NCBI GenBank assembly: GCA_007129255.1
Contig: SKVW01000008.1
Location: forward strand, 1 to 35,407
Reading direction: 5' to 3'
Source: Bacteroidales bacterium
GTDB taxonomy: Bacteria; Bacteroidota; Bacteroidia; Bacteroidales; UBA7960
DNA length: 35,407 nucleotides
Below, piece after piece: positions 24,977-32,786 of the stretch. The notes below the pieces were generated by a model. That model saw only the letters and a program-made list of their open reading frames with translations, did not search any database and was not told the DNA's origin. Within the stretch, counting starts at the first letter, position 1. Each line of letters opens with the position of its first letter. Made by a program: the position numbers and the translations under genes.

Positions 24977-25909
24977 ATGCAATTATCCCCTGCCCTTACC
25001 CTGAAAAAGGTTGCCGGTATTATCAATGCTGAATTTGACGGAGATCCGGATTTTGAAATCAGCGGGATCAATGAGATCCATAAAGTGGAAAACGGAGACC
25101 TCACATTTGTGGATCATCCCAAATATTATAACAAGGCGCTGTCTTCAGCAGCTTCCACCATTATTATAAACAAAAAGGTTGCTCCACCCAATGGAAAGGC
25201 ACTCCTGTTTTCCGATGACCCTTTCCGGGATTTTGTTTCCCTGATCAAAAAATTCAGGCCCTTCGAACATGCCAGCGGCATGATCAGTCCTACGGCCTAC
25301 ATTGGGGAAGGAACGGTTATTCAACCGGGTGTCTTTATCGGCAACCATGTTACCATTGGAAAAAACTGCCTGATTCATCCCAATGTTTCCATATACGATC
25401 ATTCGGTAATTGGCGACAATGTGATCATTCATTCGGGCACGGTGATCGGGGCAGATGCTTTTTATTTCAAGCGCCGGGAAAAATTCTATGACAAGCTGGA
25501 AAGCGGAGGAAGGGCCGTTATTGAAGACAATGTGGAAATTGGAGCCTGCTGCACCATTGACAAGGGAGCATCCGGAGATACCATTGTAGGATGGGGCTCC
25601 AAACTGGACAATCACATCATGGTAGGGCATGATACGGTGATCGGAAAAAACTGTCTTTTTGCCGCGCAGGTTGGAATTGCAGGCTGCGTGAATATTGAAG
25701 ATGACGTTATTTTGTGGGGACAGGTGGGCGTTCAGAAAGACCTTACCATTGGCAAGGGGGCCGTGGTGCTGGGTCAGTCTGGTCTGTCCAAATCTATTGA
25801 AGGGGGAAAAACCTATTTTGGAAGCCCGGTGCAGGAAGCCCGGGAAAAAATGAAGGAACTGGCCATGGTGAAAAAACTTCCGGAAATTATTGAGAAGCTC
25901 AGATCATAA
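24977..25909 (+). CDS. Second LpxD-like N-acyltransferase
   Basis: A 310-residue paralog of LpxD. It has the same N-terminal domain (LTLKKVAGIINAEFDGDPDF; also GDLTFVDHPKYYNKA) and a long hexapeptide helix. His218 in IMVGHDTVIG matches catalytic His241 of the first LpxD. The LpxD core ADGFGFAP is replaced by ADAFYFKRREKF, and the C-terminal helix is shorter. So it probably transfers a different acyl chain, or acts on a different amino sugar nucleotide. A non-lipid-A sugar is an alternative. It follows efp by 11 bases and ends at a strong terminator. Confidence 0.8.
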   Translation: MQLSPALTLKKVAGIINAEFDGDPDFEISGINEIHKVENGDLTFVDHPKYYNKALSSAASTIIINKKVAPPNGKALLFSDDPFRDFVSLIKKFRPFEHASGMISPTAYIGEGTVIQPGVFIGNHVTIGKNCLIHPNVSIYDHSVIGDNVIIHSGTVIGADAFYFKRREKFYDKLESGGRAVIEDNVEIGACCTIDKGASGDTIVGWGSKLDNHIMVGHDTVIGKNCLFAAQVGIAGCVNIEDDVILWGQVGVQKDLTIGKGAVVLGQSGLSKSIEGGKTYFGSPVQEAREKMKELAMVKKLPEIIEKLRS

Positions 25910-25927
25910 AAAATTTCTATAAGCTAC

Positions 25928-25962
25928 AAAGGCATGATCAGGTAATGGTCATGCCTTTTTTT
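25928..25962 (+). terminator. Rho-independent terminator after lpxD2
   Basis: A perfect 10-base stem, AAAGGCATGA/TCATGCCTTT, with an 11-base loop (25928-25958) is followed by a T-run to 25962. It ends the plus-strand lpx/efp cluster. The T-run overlaps the stop codon of the convergent ccmE gene. Confidence 0.88.
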
Positions 25963-26362
25963 ATTGTGCTGCAAATTCTGTAGTTCCTTCCCCTTCGGGA
26001 TTGTATTTGGAAGGGCATTTCAGCAGCAAACTGGATGCGATAAAAACATCCTTTTCAAAACGACCAATCATTACTACCTGGTCTATCTTTTCAAAATCCT
26101 GGGGTTTGGGGCCGAAATAGGTCACCTGGTTTTCCTCACCCTGGTTATCGGTAAGAAAAAAAGTCAACAACAGGGTATTGTCAACTACCTTTTCCTCGAT
26201 GGGTTTATCCCTCACAAGCTCACCAATGATCTGAAACTCACGCCCCGGATGCTCCCTGGCTTCCGAAAAATTGGAATAGGTGTCGGCATTGTAAACGGTG
26301 CTGATGATGGCGCCAATGGCAATAACCACAAACAATAAGCCTGCTATATGTGATTTTTTCAT
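25961..26362 (-). CDS. ccmE: Cytochrome c maturation heme chaperone CcmE, CxxxY type
   Basis: A 133-residue periplasmic heme chaperone anchored by one N-terminal helix (HIAGLLFVVIAIGAIIS). It has an OB-fold with REFQIIGELV and VTYFGPKPQDF segments. In classical CcmE the heme-binding residue is a His in HxxxY; here the motif reads CPSKY, so Cys116 takes its place with Tyr120 retained. That CxxxY form is known from archaeal and Desulfovibrio-type System I variants. The start is the ATG at 26362. An upstream TTG at 26401 would add 13 residues and overlap the ccmD-like gene. It is last in the ccmB-C-D-E order. Confidence 0.88.
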   Translation of the reverse strand: MKKSHIAGLLFVVIAIGAIISTVYNADTYSNFSEAREHPGREFQIIGELVRDKPIEEKVVDNTLLLTFFLTDNQGEENQVTYFGPKPQDFEKIDQVVMIGRFEKDVFIASSLLLKCPSKYNPEGEGTTEFAAQ

Positions 26363-26397
26363 TCTGTAATTTTTATTAAAAAAACCAAAACCCTTTT

Positions 26398-26583
26398 TCA
26401 ATGTCTTGAAGGCTGCGGTTCTTTATTTTGATCCGGTTGATCCATTGATTCTTCCAATTCCCGGAGTTTTTTTTCAGCTCTTTTTAAGCGATACTCAAGG
26501 AAAAACAAAAACGCGGCAATACCAATAAAAATTATGGCCATAACCAAAGCCACCACCCATATTTTACCGTCCTGTTCTAGCAT
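26398..26583 (-). CDS. ccmD: CcmD-like small membrane protein
   Basis: A 61-residue protein with one transmembrane helix (WVVALVMAIIFIGIAAFLFF) followed by a charged helix likely to form a coiled coil (RLKRAEKKLRELEESMD). This size, topology and place between ccmC and ccmE are those of CcmD, which stabilises the CcmC-heme-CcmE complex. CcmD sequences are too short and variable for a firm match, so location carries most of the weight. It begins six bases after ccmC. Confidence 0.75.
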   Translation of the reverse strand: MLEQDGKIWVVALVMAIIFIGIAAFLFFLEYRLKRAEKKLRELEESMDQPDQNKEPQPSRH

Positions 26584-26589
26584 AATTAT

Positions 26590-27273
26590 TTAATTTTCTG
26601 ACAATTCCTTTATCTTTTCCTCCACCTGCCCGATTCGAAAGTAAACCGAAAACACCCACCATGCAAAAATAAACCATCCTGCCATGGCAGGGAAAAACAC
26701 CATTCGCATCCGGGGGTCAAGATCGCCGGTGGCCAGGGCAGGGTTGCCGTCTAATCCCGGATGGATTGAAGCGGTAGCCATCCTCGGGAGGATCATAATA
26801 AAAACAAAAAACAACACAAAGGCAAATACATTGTAAACGGCGGCAAGCCTTGCCCTTTTGTCCTGATCTTCCACCGATCCCCTGAGCAAAAGATAGGCAA
26901 GATAGGTGAGCATCCCCACCGCGGCCCCATTTAACTTTGGATCGTTTACCCAGAAAACACCCCAGGTAGCTTTAGCCCAGATCATACCGGTTACCAACCC
27001 AAATACACCAAATACCAATCCTGTTTTTACCGCTGCAAGGGCTTTTTGATCATCTATTGGCCGAAACCGGCGAAGGTAACGAATGCTATAGACCAGTGCA
27101 ACAAATAAAATAAACATCATGGCAAACCACATCCCTACATGGAAATAAATGTTTCTAATGGTTTGCTGAACTACCGGCAAAGCAGGTACTTCAAATAACA
27201 ACCCCCCAAAAATGACATAGATCAAAAGGAGAATCCCAAGTAATTTCCACCAGTTATGTTTCAAAAATTGCAT
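26590..27273 (-). CDS. ccmC: Heme-handling protein CcmC
   Basis: A 227-residue integral membrane protein with six helices. The heme-handling tryptophan-rich (WWD) domain is WAKATWGVFWVNDPKLNG (99-116), facing the periplasm. Flanking histidines His45 (YFHVGMWF) and His171 (ASIHPGLDG) are the expected axial heme ligands. CcmC attaches heme to CcmE with CcmD's help. Length is typical. The gene follows ccmB by 10 bases. Confidence 0.9.
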   Translation of the reverse strand: MQFLKHNWWKLLGILLLIYVIFGGLLFEVPALPVVQQTIRNIYFHVGMWFAMMFILFVALVYSIRYLRRFRPIDDQKALAAVKTGLVFGVFGLVTGMIWAKATWGVFWVNDPKLNGAAVGMLTYLAYLLLRGSVEDQDKRARLAAVYNVFAFVLFFVFIMILPRMATASIHPGLDGNPALATGDLDPRMRMVFFPAMAGWFIFAWWVFSVYFRIGQVEEKIKELSEN

Positions 27274-27283
27274 CAGTAAAAAG

Positions 27284-27940
27284 CTATTCCTTCCAAATAT
27301 AAGGAAATAATAAATTAGATAAAACCAGGGTAATGCCTGTCAACAGCAAAATGATCAAAAGGTCGGAGAAGTGTTCCGAAATAACTGCTCCCTGCATGGC
27401 CGCACCACTCACCCGGATAAGTACCAGCAACAAAGGCAAAACCAAAGGGAAGCTTAATACGGCCATCAGCGTGAAATTATTCATGGCTTTGGAAGCAATG
27501 GCAGAAACCATGCTCAGCACCGCCGAAAACCCTATAACCCCCAAAATCATATTCAGGAAAAATAAAGCCTTGTTTTGTACCACATCTCCCATAAAAACAG
27601 CAAACACAAAAAAACCGACCAGGGAAAGCACCGCCATCAGCACAGCATTGTATATGATCTTTGCATTGATCACCCCATGCGGACTGGACAAGGTATAGTA
27701 ATAAAGCATGCGCCCCTCCCCTTCCATCAAAAAGCTTTTTAGTATGGCATTAATGGAGGCAAACAATAAAATAATCCAGAATAAGGCATTCCAGGCACGT
27801 GTGCCTATGGTTCCTTCAAAAGCCAGGTATCCGACAAACACTGTGGAAATGATATACAGCAATACCCCGTTGAAAGCAAATTTTTGCTGCCATTCCAGGA
27901 ATATCTCTTTGTATATTAACGCCTTAATTTCGGAAACCAT
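27284..27940 (-). CDS. ccmB: CcmB, ABC-type permease of cytochrome c maturation
   Basis: A 218-residue membrane protein with six helices. It starts MVSEIKALIYKEIFLEWQQK, the amphipathic N-terminal helix typical of CcmB, where an ATPase docks. FEGTIGTRAWNALFWIILLF and later YTLSSPHGVINAKIIYN are CcmB signatures. With CcmA it drives release of heme-loaded CcmE from CcmC. A TTG at 27967 would add nine residues; the ATG at 27940 fits the family better. First gene of the ccmB-C-D-E cluster. No ccmA lies next to it. Confidence 0.85.
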   Translation of the reverse strand: MVSEIKALIYKEIFLEWQQKFAFNGVLLYIISTVFVGYLAFEGTIGTRAWNALFWIILLFASINAILKSFLMEGEGRMLYYYTLSSPHGVINAKIIYNAVLMAVLSLVGFFVFAVFMGDVVQNKALFFLNMILGVIGFSAVLSMVSAIASKAMNNFTLMAVLSFPLVLPLLLVLIRVSGAAMQGAVISEHFSDLLIILLLTGITLVLSNLLFPYIWKE

Positions 27941-27964
27941 TCCAGAATTTTTTTTGTATTCAGG

Positions 27965-27972
27965 CAAAAATA
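27965..27972 (-). promoter_or_regulatory. Possible -7 promoter box for ccm operon
   Basis: TATTTTTG on the minus strand matches TAnnTTTG, 25 bases before the ccmB ATG and downstream of the terminator at 28004-28037. No exact -33 TTG was found. Confidence 0.4.
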
Positions 27973-28003
27973 AACCAAATTACCCGAAAAAGCATCCCTG
28001 CCC

Positions 28004-28037
28004 AAAAAAAACAGGCTGCCTTTTGCAAAGCAGCCTG
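28004..28037 (-). terminator. Rho-independent terminator after the type IX cargo gene
   Basis: A perfect 8-base GC-rich stem, CAGGCTGC/GCAGCCTG (28012-28037), is followed on the minus strand by eight T residues (28004-28011). It closes the 1200-residue cargo gene, 21 bases after its stop, and separates it from the ccm operon. Confidence 0.93.
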
Positions 28038-28058
28038 CAAAACAAATCTGTTTAGAGA

Positions 28059-31000
28059 TTACCGTTTGATAATTTTATGGTTGATCATTAAGCCTGTTCC
28101 TGATATATTAAGAACGTATACTCCCGGATTCAGCCCACTGAGGAATAAGGTCATCTGTTCTCCGGCTGCAAAATTACGTGACCCCATATTCCTGATGGGC
28201 TTCCCGTTTATATCCAGCAGGGAAACGGATAGCTTCCCGCTGCCGGGATTTTCAAACCTGATGTGCAAATGGTCATCCACAGGATTGGGATAAATGGTAA
28301 TATCAGGTCGGGCGGAGAGGTCATCCATGTTTGTCGTGCCAAGATTAAAGGTCTTTACCACGGTGCATCCCGAATCATCGGTAACCATTACCGTGTAATC
28401 TCCCACCGGCAAATTGTAAATCGCAGGGTTGTTAGATCCATTGCTCCAGGTGTAGGTATAGCCGCCGGTTCCTCCTGAAACTTCAAGTTCAATGCTTCCA
28501 TTGCTTTGCCCGGGATCGGGTATTACCACCTCCGCGTCCACCACGATCATATCGGGTTCAAGCACTTCAAAAGCGCGATCATAGGTGCAATAATGGTAAT
28601 CGGTAACCATAACCGAATAATTTCCGGCCGTAAGGCTGTCGATAACCGGGCCTACCTTTCCGCTGGTCCAGTAAAAACTGAATGGACTGGTACCGCCGGT
28701 TGCCTGCAGTGCAATTTTTCCATCATCTTTGCCATAACAGGAAACGTGGGTTACCACATAATCCACTCCAAGCAGGTCGGGTTCGATGACCTCGTATGTT
28801 TCTGCAGCAACGCAATCCCCATCGGTTACTGTTAAGGTGTACCATCCGGCAGGCAGATCATCAATTGAAGGGGTATTATCTCCGGTGTTCCAATTAAACT
28901 GGGGATCGTTTGCATCCTCATCCATGGTGATCTGAATGGCACCATCAGTTTCTCCATGGCAGGAGATATGTGTGATGTGAGAATTAATACCGGGTGAACC
29001 ATCATCATTGACATAAAAAGTTTTTTCCAGCAAACACTGGTACTGGGGTTCAGTAATCTCAGCAACATAGGTACCGGCAGGCAGATTTTCAATGGCCGGG
29101 GTTTGCTCTCCACCCGACCACAAATAATCGTAACCGGCTTCGGGATCAACAGGGGTTAAGTTTATGGAACCCCCGCTTTGACCGCATCCGGGAGAATGGG
29201 TTACCTGTGCTTCTACCTGCGGCTGCTCGCCCTGGTTGGTAATTTCAAAAGAAGCTTCCCGGTAGCAACCATAAATATCTGTTACAGTAACTTCATAGGT
29301 GCCTGCTCCCACGTTTTCCAGAACAGGTCCCTCATGCCCGGTATTCCAGAAGAAGTTTAACGGTTCTTCTCCACCCGTAACATTCAGATCGATCATGGCA
29401 TTTTCTTCCTGGCAGGTTTCATTGGTAACGGCCGGCTGCAATTCCAATCCGGTATCTTCCGTTTCCAGGGTAATTTCCATCTGGGATTCGCAATTTAACT
29501 GATCATAAACCATAACCGAATAGGTGCCGGCTGGAATATTTTCTAGGTAGCCGGTATCCACCCCCGGGAAATCATCCCATTCAAAAACAAAGGGCGGATT
29601 ACCTCCCACCGGTTCAAGCAAAATACTTCCGTTTGTAGCAGTGCAATAGGGATTTTGTGAAGTGATGTCCACAAGCAGGTAATCATTTTCTTCCACGGTA
29701 ACCTCTGCAGTTCCCTCACAACCCGAACTGTCCGTAACCAATACCGAGTAGGTTCCAGGCAAAAGTCCTTCCGCGGTCTGGGTAGTTTGTGGAGGATCCG
29801 TATCCCACAAATAAGTATAGGGTTCCATCCCTTCCACCGGTATTACGGTGGCTTGCCCGTTGGGAGCTCCGCACCCGGAAGGTATGCTTTCGGTTTCCAG
29901 CATCAGCTCCTGGTTGCCAATTTCAACAACAATAATATCCTGGCAACCGGTAGCATCGGTAATTTCCACTTCATAAAAACCTGCAGAAAGGCCAGTAGCA
30001 GTGGGTCCGTTTTGGGGGGGATCGGTCTGCCAGGAAAAGGTATAGGGGGAAAAACCGGTAAGCGGGTAAATGGTGGCTTCCCCATCTTCGGCTCCGCAAT
30101 AGGCATCGGTTACCTCCGCCTCAAAAAGGATCTGACATTCGCCCATATTTTCGCCGAAGTTCATGCGAATGAGCGGGGTTTTGGGTTCAGATTGCCAAAA
30201 ACCTTCCAAACGAGTAAAAGCCCCGTTAGAGATTTTACCACCCGGCATTTCAGCTGCAACCACGGCAGGGTAATCTCCTCCTGCAAACTCAATGGCTGCA
30301 AGGTATTCCGATCCTTCTTCCAAAAGCAGGTCATTCCCGGTAAAGGAAAAAGTAACCCAAACTGCTTCCTGATCAGGTGCATTGGAAATATCCCCGGGTT
30401 GCAGAAGGTAATATTCCGATTGGGCAATTGCAGAAAAGTTGCCTCCCTGCTTTTTATAAAGCCTTGCCCTTACCGGTGCATCTGCCGCGGAGTTTTCATG
30501 AAAAGCCGCTGCAACCGATGTCAGCTGCACATTCTGGGAAATTCCAAAACGGTTACCGGTAATATAGGTTGCATCTTCACCTCCCCATATGCCTTCACCT
30601 GAATAAATTCCCCGGTCGCGGGCATAAATTGTGTCGGTAACCTGAAGGTTTATGGCCAAAAGGTTATTGGAAGGATTTTGGTCTTCCTGGTCTTGTTTTA
30701 CAACATACTCTATTTCATACAATCCTTTGAAAGGAAGAGTAAAAGTAGTTCCTACCTTCAGCACTTCTGATGCCCCGGATGGCAGAGAAGCAATGGGGCC
30801 GCCAATTTCCTGGAAAAGAAATTCATTTATTTTTACTTCAAGTTTTACATTGGTCTGGGGATTAGCGCCGAGGTTTCTTACCCCTGCACCCGGAATAAAA
30901 GCCTGTTGCTGTCCTCCGGGGATCATGGTATACCCGCCATAATCCGGTTGAAAAACTTCCAGGTCATTTTCCAGGGAAGCAGAAATTTTTACATCATCAA

Positions 31001-31661
31001 TCATCCAGAAATAATGCGATGCCCCAACCTTGCGAAACCGTATCCAAACCTCAGACTGCCCACCGGCCACTTCGGTAATGTTTACATACTGGTGAAGGGG
31101 ATTGGGGCTGAGGTTGTTGGGCAAAATACCGTTTTTAACGTCAAAGGAGGTCCAGTTTTCGCCGTCGTTACTTACCTGAACTTCCATGATGGTATTCTCA
31201 AAACTGCAACAGTACCTGAAAAAATGTTGAAAAGACAACATTACGCTTGAATGGGCCGAAAGATCAATGGGCGGACTTTGCAGGTAAGCATCGGTTAACC
31301 CATCGGGGTTGTTGTCCCAGCAAACATCGCTGTCAAGTATCATAAATCCATTGTGGGCAGAAACAGAGTTGATGGGCGGCACACCCTGGGAAAAAGGCCC
31401 TTGGGGTCCATCGTAGGTATGCTCAAAGGCACAGAAGTCATTCTCATCAACACTGAGCCATCCATCCGGCAAACCCCCGTCAAAATCTTCATACCAAATA
31501 ACTTCCTTTTGCTCCAGGGATTTTTCCCCGGAAATTCCGGCATGAGAATTTACAAAAGCAGGCCGGGGATAATAAATAGATTGGGCAGAAGTGAAATTAA
31601 CCAGCAAGGCCCCAAAAAAAATGGTTAAAAACACATGGCGGAAAGAAATATTCGTTTTCAT
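28059..31661 (-). CDS. Type IX secreted protein with SprB repeats
   Basis: A 1200-residue exported protein. The signal peptide (residues 1-26) ends at SAQ. Residues 50-235 form a choice-of-anchor-J/MAM-like jelly roll (VIWYEDFDGGLPDGW, then FFRYCCSFENTIMEVQVS). A middle CARDB-like and beta-rich part follows (about 240-510). Then come eight SprB-like repeats of about 75 residues, each with the pattern C-x(3)-G, a YxWxxG-type strand, LPAGTYxVxVTD and a Cys. The last 85 residues are a type A type IX sorting signal (ITIYPNPVDDHLHI, GVYVLNISG, ending HKIIKR). It should be exported to the surface and cut and anchored, or released, by the secretion machine. SprB relatives are adhesins of gliding bacteria, but this protein is far shorter. 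Role: likely surface adhesin or matrix protein. Confidence 0.88.
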   Translation of the reverse strand: MKTNISFRHVFLTIFFGALLVNFTSAQSIYYPRPAFVNSHAGISGEKSLEQKEVIWYEDFDGGLPDGWLSVDENDFCAFEHTYDGPQGPFSQGVPPINSVSAHNGFMILDSDVCWDNNPDGLTDAYLQSPPIDLSAHSSVMLSFQHFFRYCCSFENTIMEVQVSNDGENWTSFDVKNGILPNNLSPNPLHQYVNITEVAGGQSEVWIRFRKVGASHYFWMIDDVKISASLENDLEVFQPDYGGYTMIPGGQQQAFIPGAGVRNLGANPQTNVKLEVKINEFLFQEIGGPIASLPSGASEVLKVGTTFTLPFKGLYEIEYVVKQDQEDQNPSNNLLAINLQVTDTIYARDRGIYSGEGIWGGEDATYITGNRFGISQNVQLTSVAAAFHENSAADAPVRARLYKKQGGNFSAIAQSEYYLLQPGDISNAPDQEAVWVTFSFTGNDLLLEEGSEYLAAIEFAGGDYPAVVAAEMPGGKISNGAFTRLEGFWQSEPKTPLIRMNFGENMGECQILFEAEVTDAYCGAEDGEATIYPLTGFSPYTFSWQTDPPQNGPTATGLSAGFYEVEITDATGCQDIIVVEIGNQELMLETESIPSGCGAPNGQATVIPVEGMEPYTYLWDTDPPQTTQTAEGLLPGTYSVLVTDSSGCEGTAEVTVEENDYLLVDITSQNPYCTATNGSILLEPVGGNPPFVFEWDDFPGVDTGYLENIPAGTYSVMVYDQLNCESQMEITLETEDTGLELQPAVTNETCQEENAMIDLNVTGGEEPLNFFWNTGHEGPVLENVGAGTYEVTVTDIYGCYREASFEITNQGEQPQVEAQVTHSPGCGQSGGSINLTPVDPEAGYDYLWSGGEQTPAIENLPAGTYVAEITEPQYQCLLEKTFYVNDDGSPGINSHITHISCHGETDGAIQITMDEDANDPQFNWNTGDNTPSIDDLPAGWYTLTVTDGDCVAAETYEVIEPDLLGVDYVVTHVSCYGKDDGKIALQATGGTSPFSFYWTSGKVGPVIDSLTAGNYSVMVTDYHYCTYDRAFEVLEPDMIVVDAEVVIPDPGQSNGSIELEVSGGTGGYTYTWSNGSNNPAIYNLPVGDYTVMVTDDSGCTVVKTFNLGTTNMDDLSARPDITIYPNPVDDHLHIRFENPGSGKLSVSLLDINGKPIRNMGSRNFAAGEQMTLFLSGLNPGVYVLNISGTGLMINHKIIKR

Positions 31662-32071
31662 ATAAAACGGTTTTTTTTGATATTCGCATAAATCTTGATA
31701 GGATTATGTTTTTTCAAATTGCTGTAAATATCTAAAAAAAAGATACTTACAAAAATTTGATTCATCCCTCCGAAAAACGGAAATGGAGTATAATCCGGAT
31801 TTAAAACTAATTAATTCTCATACCCTGATTATACGTAAAATACGGAAAGTAAAGTTTCTTTTTAAGGGAGGAATTCACCTGTTTTCGGCAGATACATATT
31901 CCGGGAGAATACTTAAGGGAGATAAAAATGTGACGATAATAAACGGGAAAGAAGAATTACCCAGTCCTTAAAATTTTTCCGTAAAACCGAACACGGGAAA
32001 TCCTTCCCGAATCTAAAGAATTTGGATTTTAAGGTTTATACCAGGCAAAAGAAGAAATCAGGGAAAACAAC
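31662..32071. other. Intergenic region
   Basis: 410 AT-rich bases upstream of the cargo gene. An ATG-initiated frame of 62 codons runs on the plus strand at 31783-31971 (contains KVKFLFKGGIHLFSADTYSG). It has no recognisable relatives, no promoter box and no partner, so I do not call it a gene. No strong hairpin or promoter is visible for the cargo gene, although its promoter must lie here. Confidence 0.5.
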
Positions 32072-32650
32072 TTATTTTTTAAGGGTTTTGCCTATTTGGT
32101 AGGCATCTCCGACTTTTTCACCTACTTTTCGGTACTCCCTTACCCCGCCAATATAAATTAGCGGGTTAAAGGCATCAATATCTATGGATCCATAATTTTC
32201 AGGATCCTTCAATTTATCGGTATCAATGTGAACTTCCAGTATTTCACCCACAAAATGATTGGTTCGGCCAACAATGCCGGAGTCCACCAGCTTGCATTCA
32301 AAGTTCAGTGGGCATTCTTTAATAATTGGTGACTGAATATGCTTGGAGGGCATTTTGGTTAGACCGCTTTCTTTAAACTTGTCTATATCCTTACCCGAAG
32401 TGATCCCACAAAAATCGGCTTGCTTCATGATCTCTATCGTGGCAATGTTAACGGTAAATTCTTTATTCTTTTTGATGGCCTCTCCGGAGAAACCCTTTTG
32501 CCCGACAGAAATACCAAGAGTTGGCGGCTGGCTGGTAAGCAGGCTTACCCAGGCGATGGTCACAATGTTTGCATTTTCCATATTACCGGTTACCACCAGG
32601 GAGGTGGGACAGGGAAACATGATCTTTTTGGGGCCAAAAGTTGTTTTCAT
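32072..32650 (-). CDS. Flavin reductase family protein
   Basis: A 192-residue FMN-binding split-barrel protein. The N-terminal PCPTSLVVTG, IVTIAWVSLLTSQPPTLGIS and the strand EFTVNIAT are typical of the flavin reductase-like (COG1853) family. That family includes FMN:NAD(P)H reductases and flavoredoxins. The ATG at 32650 gives MKTTFGPKKIMFPCP, the usual start. The frame extends to 32719, but the extra 23 residues are hydrophobic and unlike the family. A -7 box lies in that extension (32684), which supports the inner start. Electron partner unknown. Confidence 0.82.
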   Translation of the reverse strand: MKTTFGPKKIMFPCPTSLVVTGNMENANIVTIAWVSLLTSQPPTLGISVGQKGFSGEAIKKNKEFTVNIATIEIMKQADFCGITSGKDIDKFKESGLTKMPSKHIQSPIIKECPLNFECKLVDSGIVGRTNHFVGEILEVHIDTDKLKDPENYGSIDIDAFNPLIYIGGVREYRKVGEKVGDAYQIGKTLKK

Positions 32651-32683
32651 ATCAAAAAATTTTTGAATTATTGCCTTAAAACA

Positions 32684-32691
32684 CAAAAATA
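32684..32691 (-). promoter_or_regulatory. Possible -7 promoter box for flavin reductase gene
   Basis: TATTTTTG on the minus strand matches TAnnTTTG, 34 bases before the ATG at 32650. It lies downstream of the alternative start at 32719, which argues against that start. The -33 box is not clear. Confidence 0.4.
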
Positions 32692-32735
32692 TAAAACCCA
32701 TTGCAAAATGCCACTCCATTTAAGGTATTTTATGA

Positions 32736-32771
32736 CCGGTTGTAGTAGAGAAGCCGGAATGTATCAACCGG
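32736..32771 (-). repeat. Inverted repeat after SLC13 gene, possible terminator
   Basis: CCGGTTG (32736-32742) and CAACCGG (32765-32771) are perfect inverted copies, 22 bases apart, starting 15 bases after the transporter's stop. The long loop and weak T-tract make it only a modest terminator candidate. Confidence 0.3.
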
Positions 32772-32786
32772 CGGAATTTATCCGTT

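Noticed and set aside
28360-30140. DNA-level tandem repeat or CRISPR-like array
   Set aside because: The regularity reflects diverged SprB protein repeats of about 225 bases; no short identical direct repeats are present.
29787-30602. Plus-strand open frame of 271 codons opposite the type IX cargo gene
   Set aside because: The antisense frame matches no domain, while the minus-strand protein has a full signal peptide, repeats and sorting signal.
31783-31971. 62-codon ATG frame upstream of the cargo gene
   Set aside because: No promoter box, no relatives recognised and no partner gene. It could be real but is not supported.
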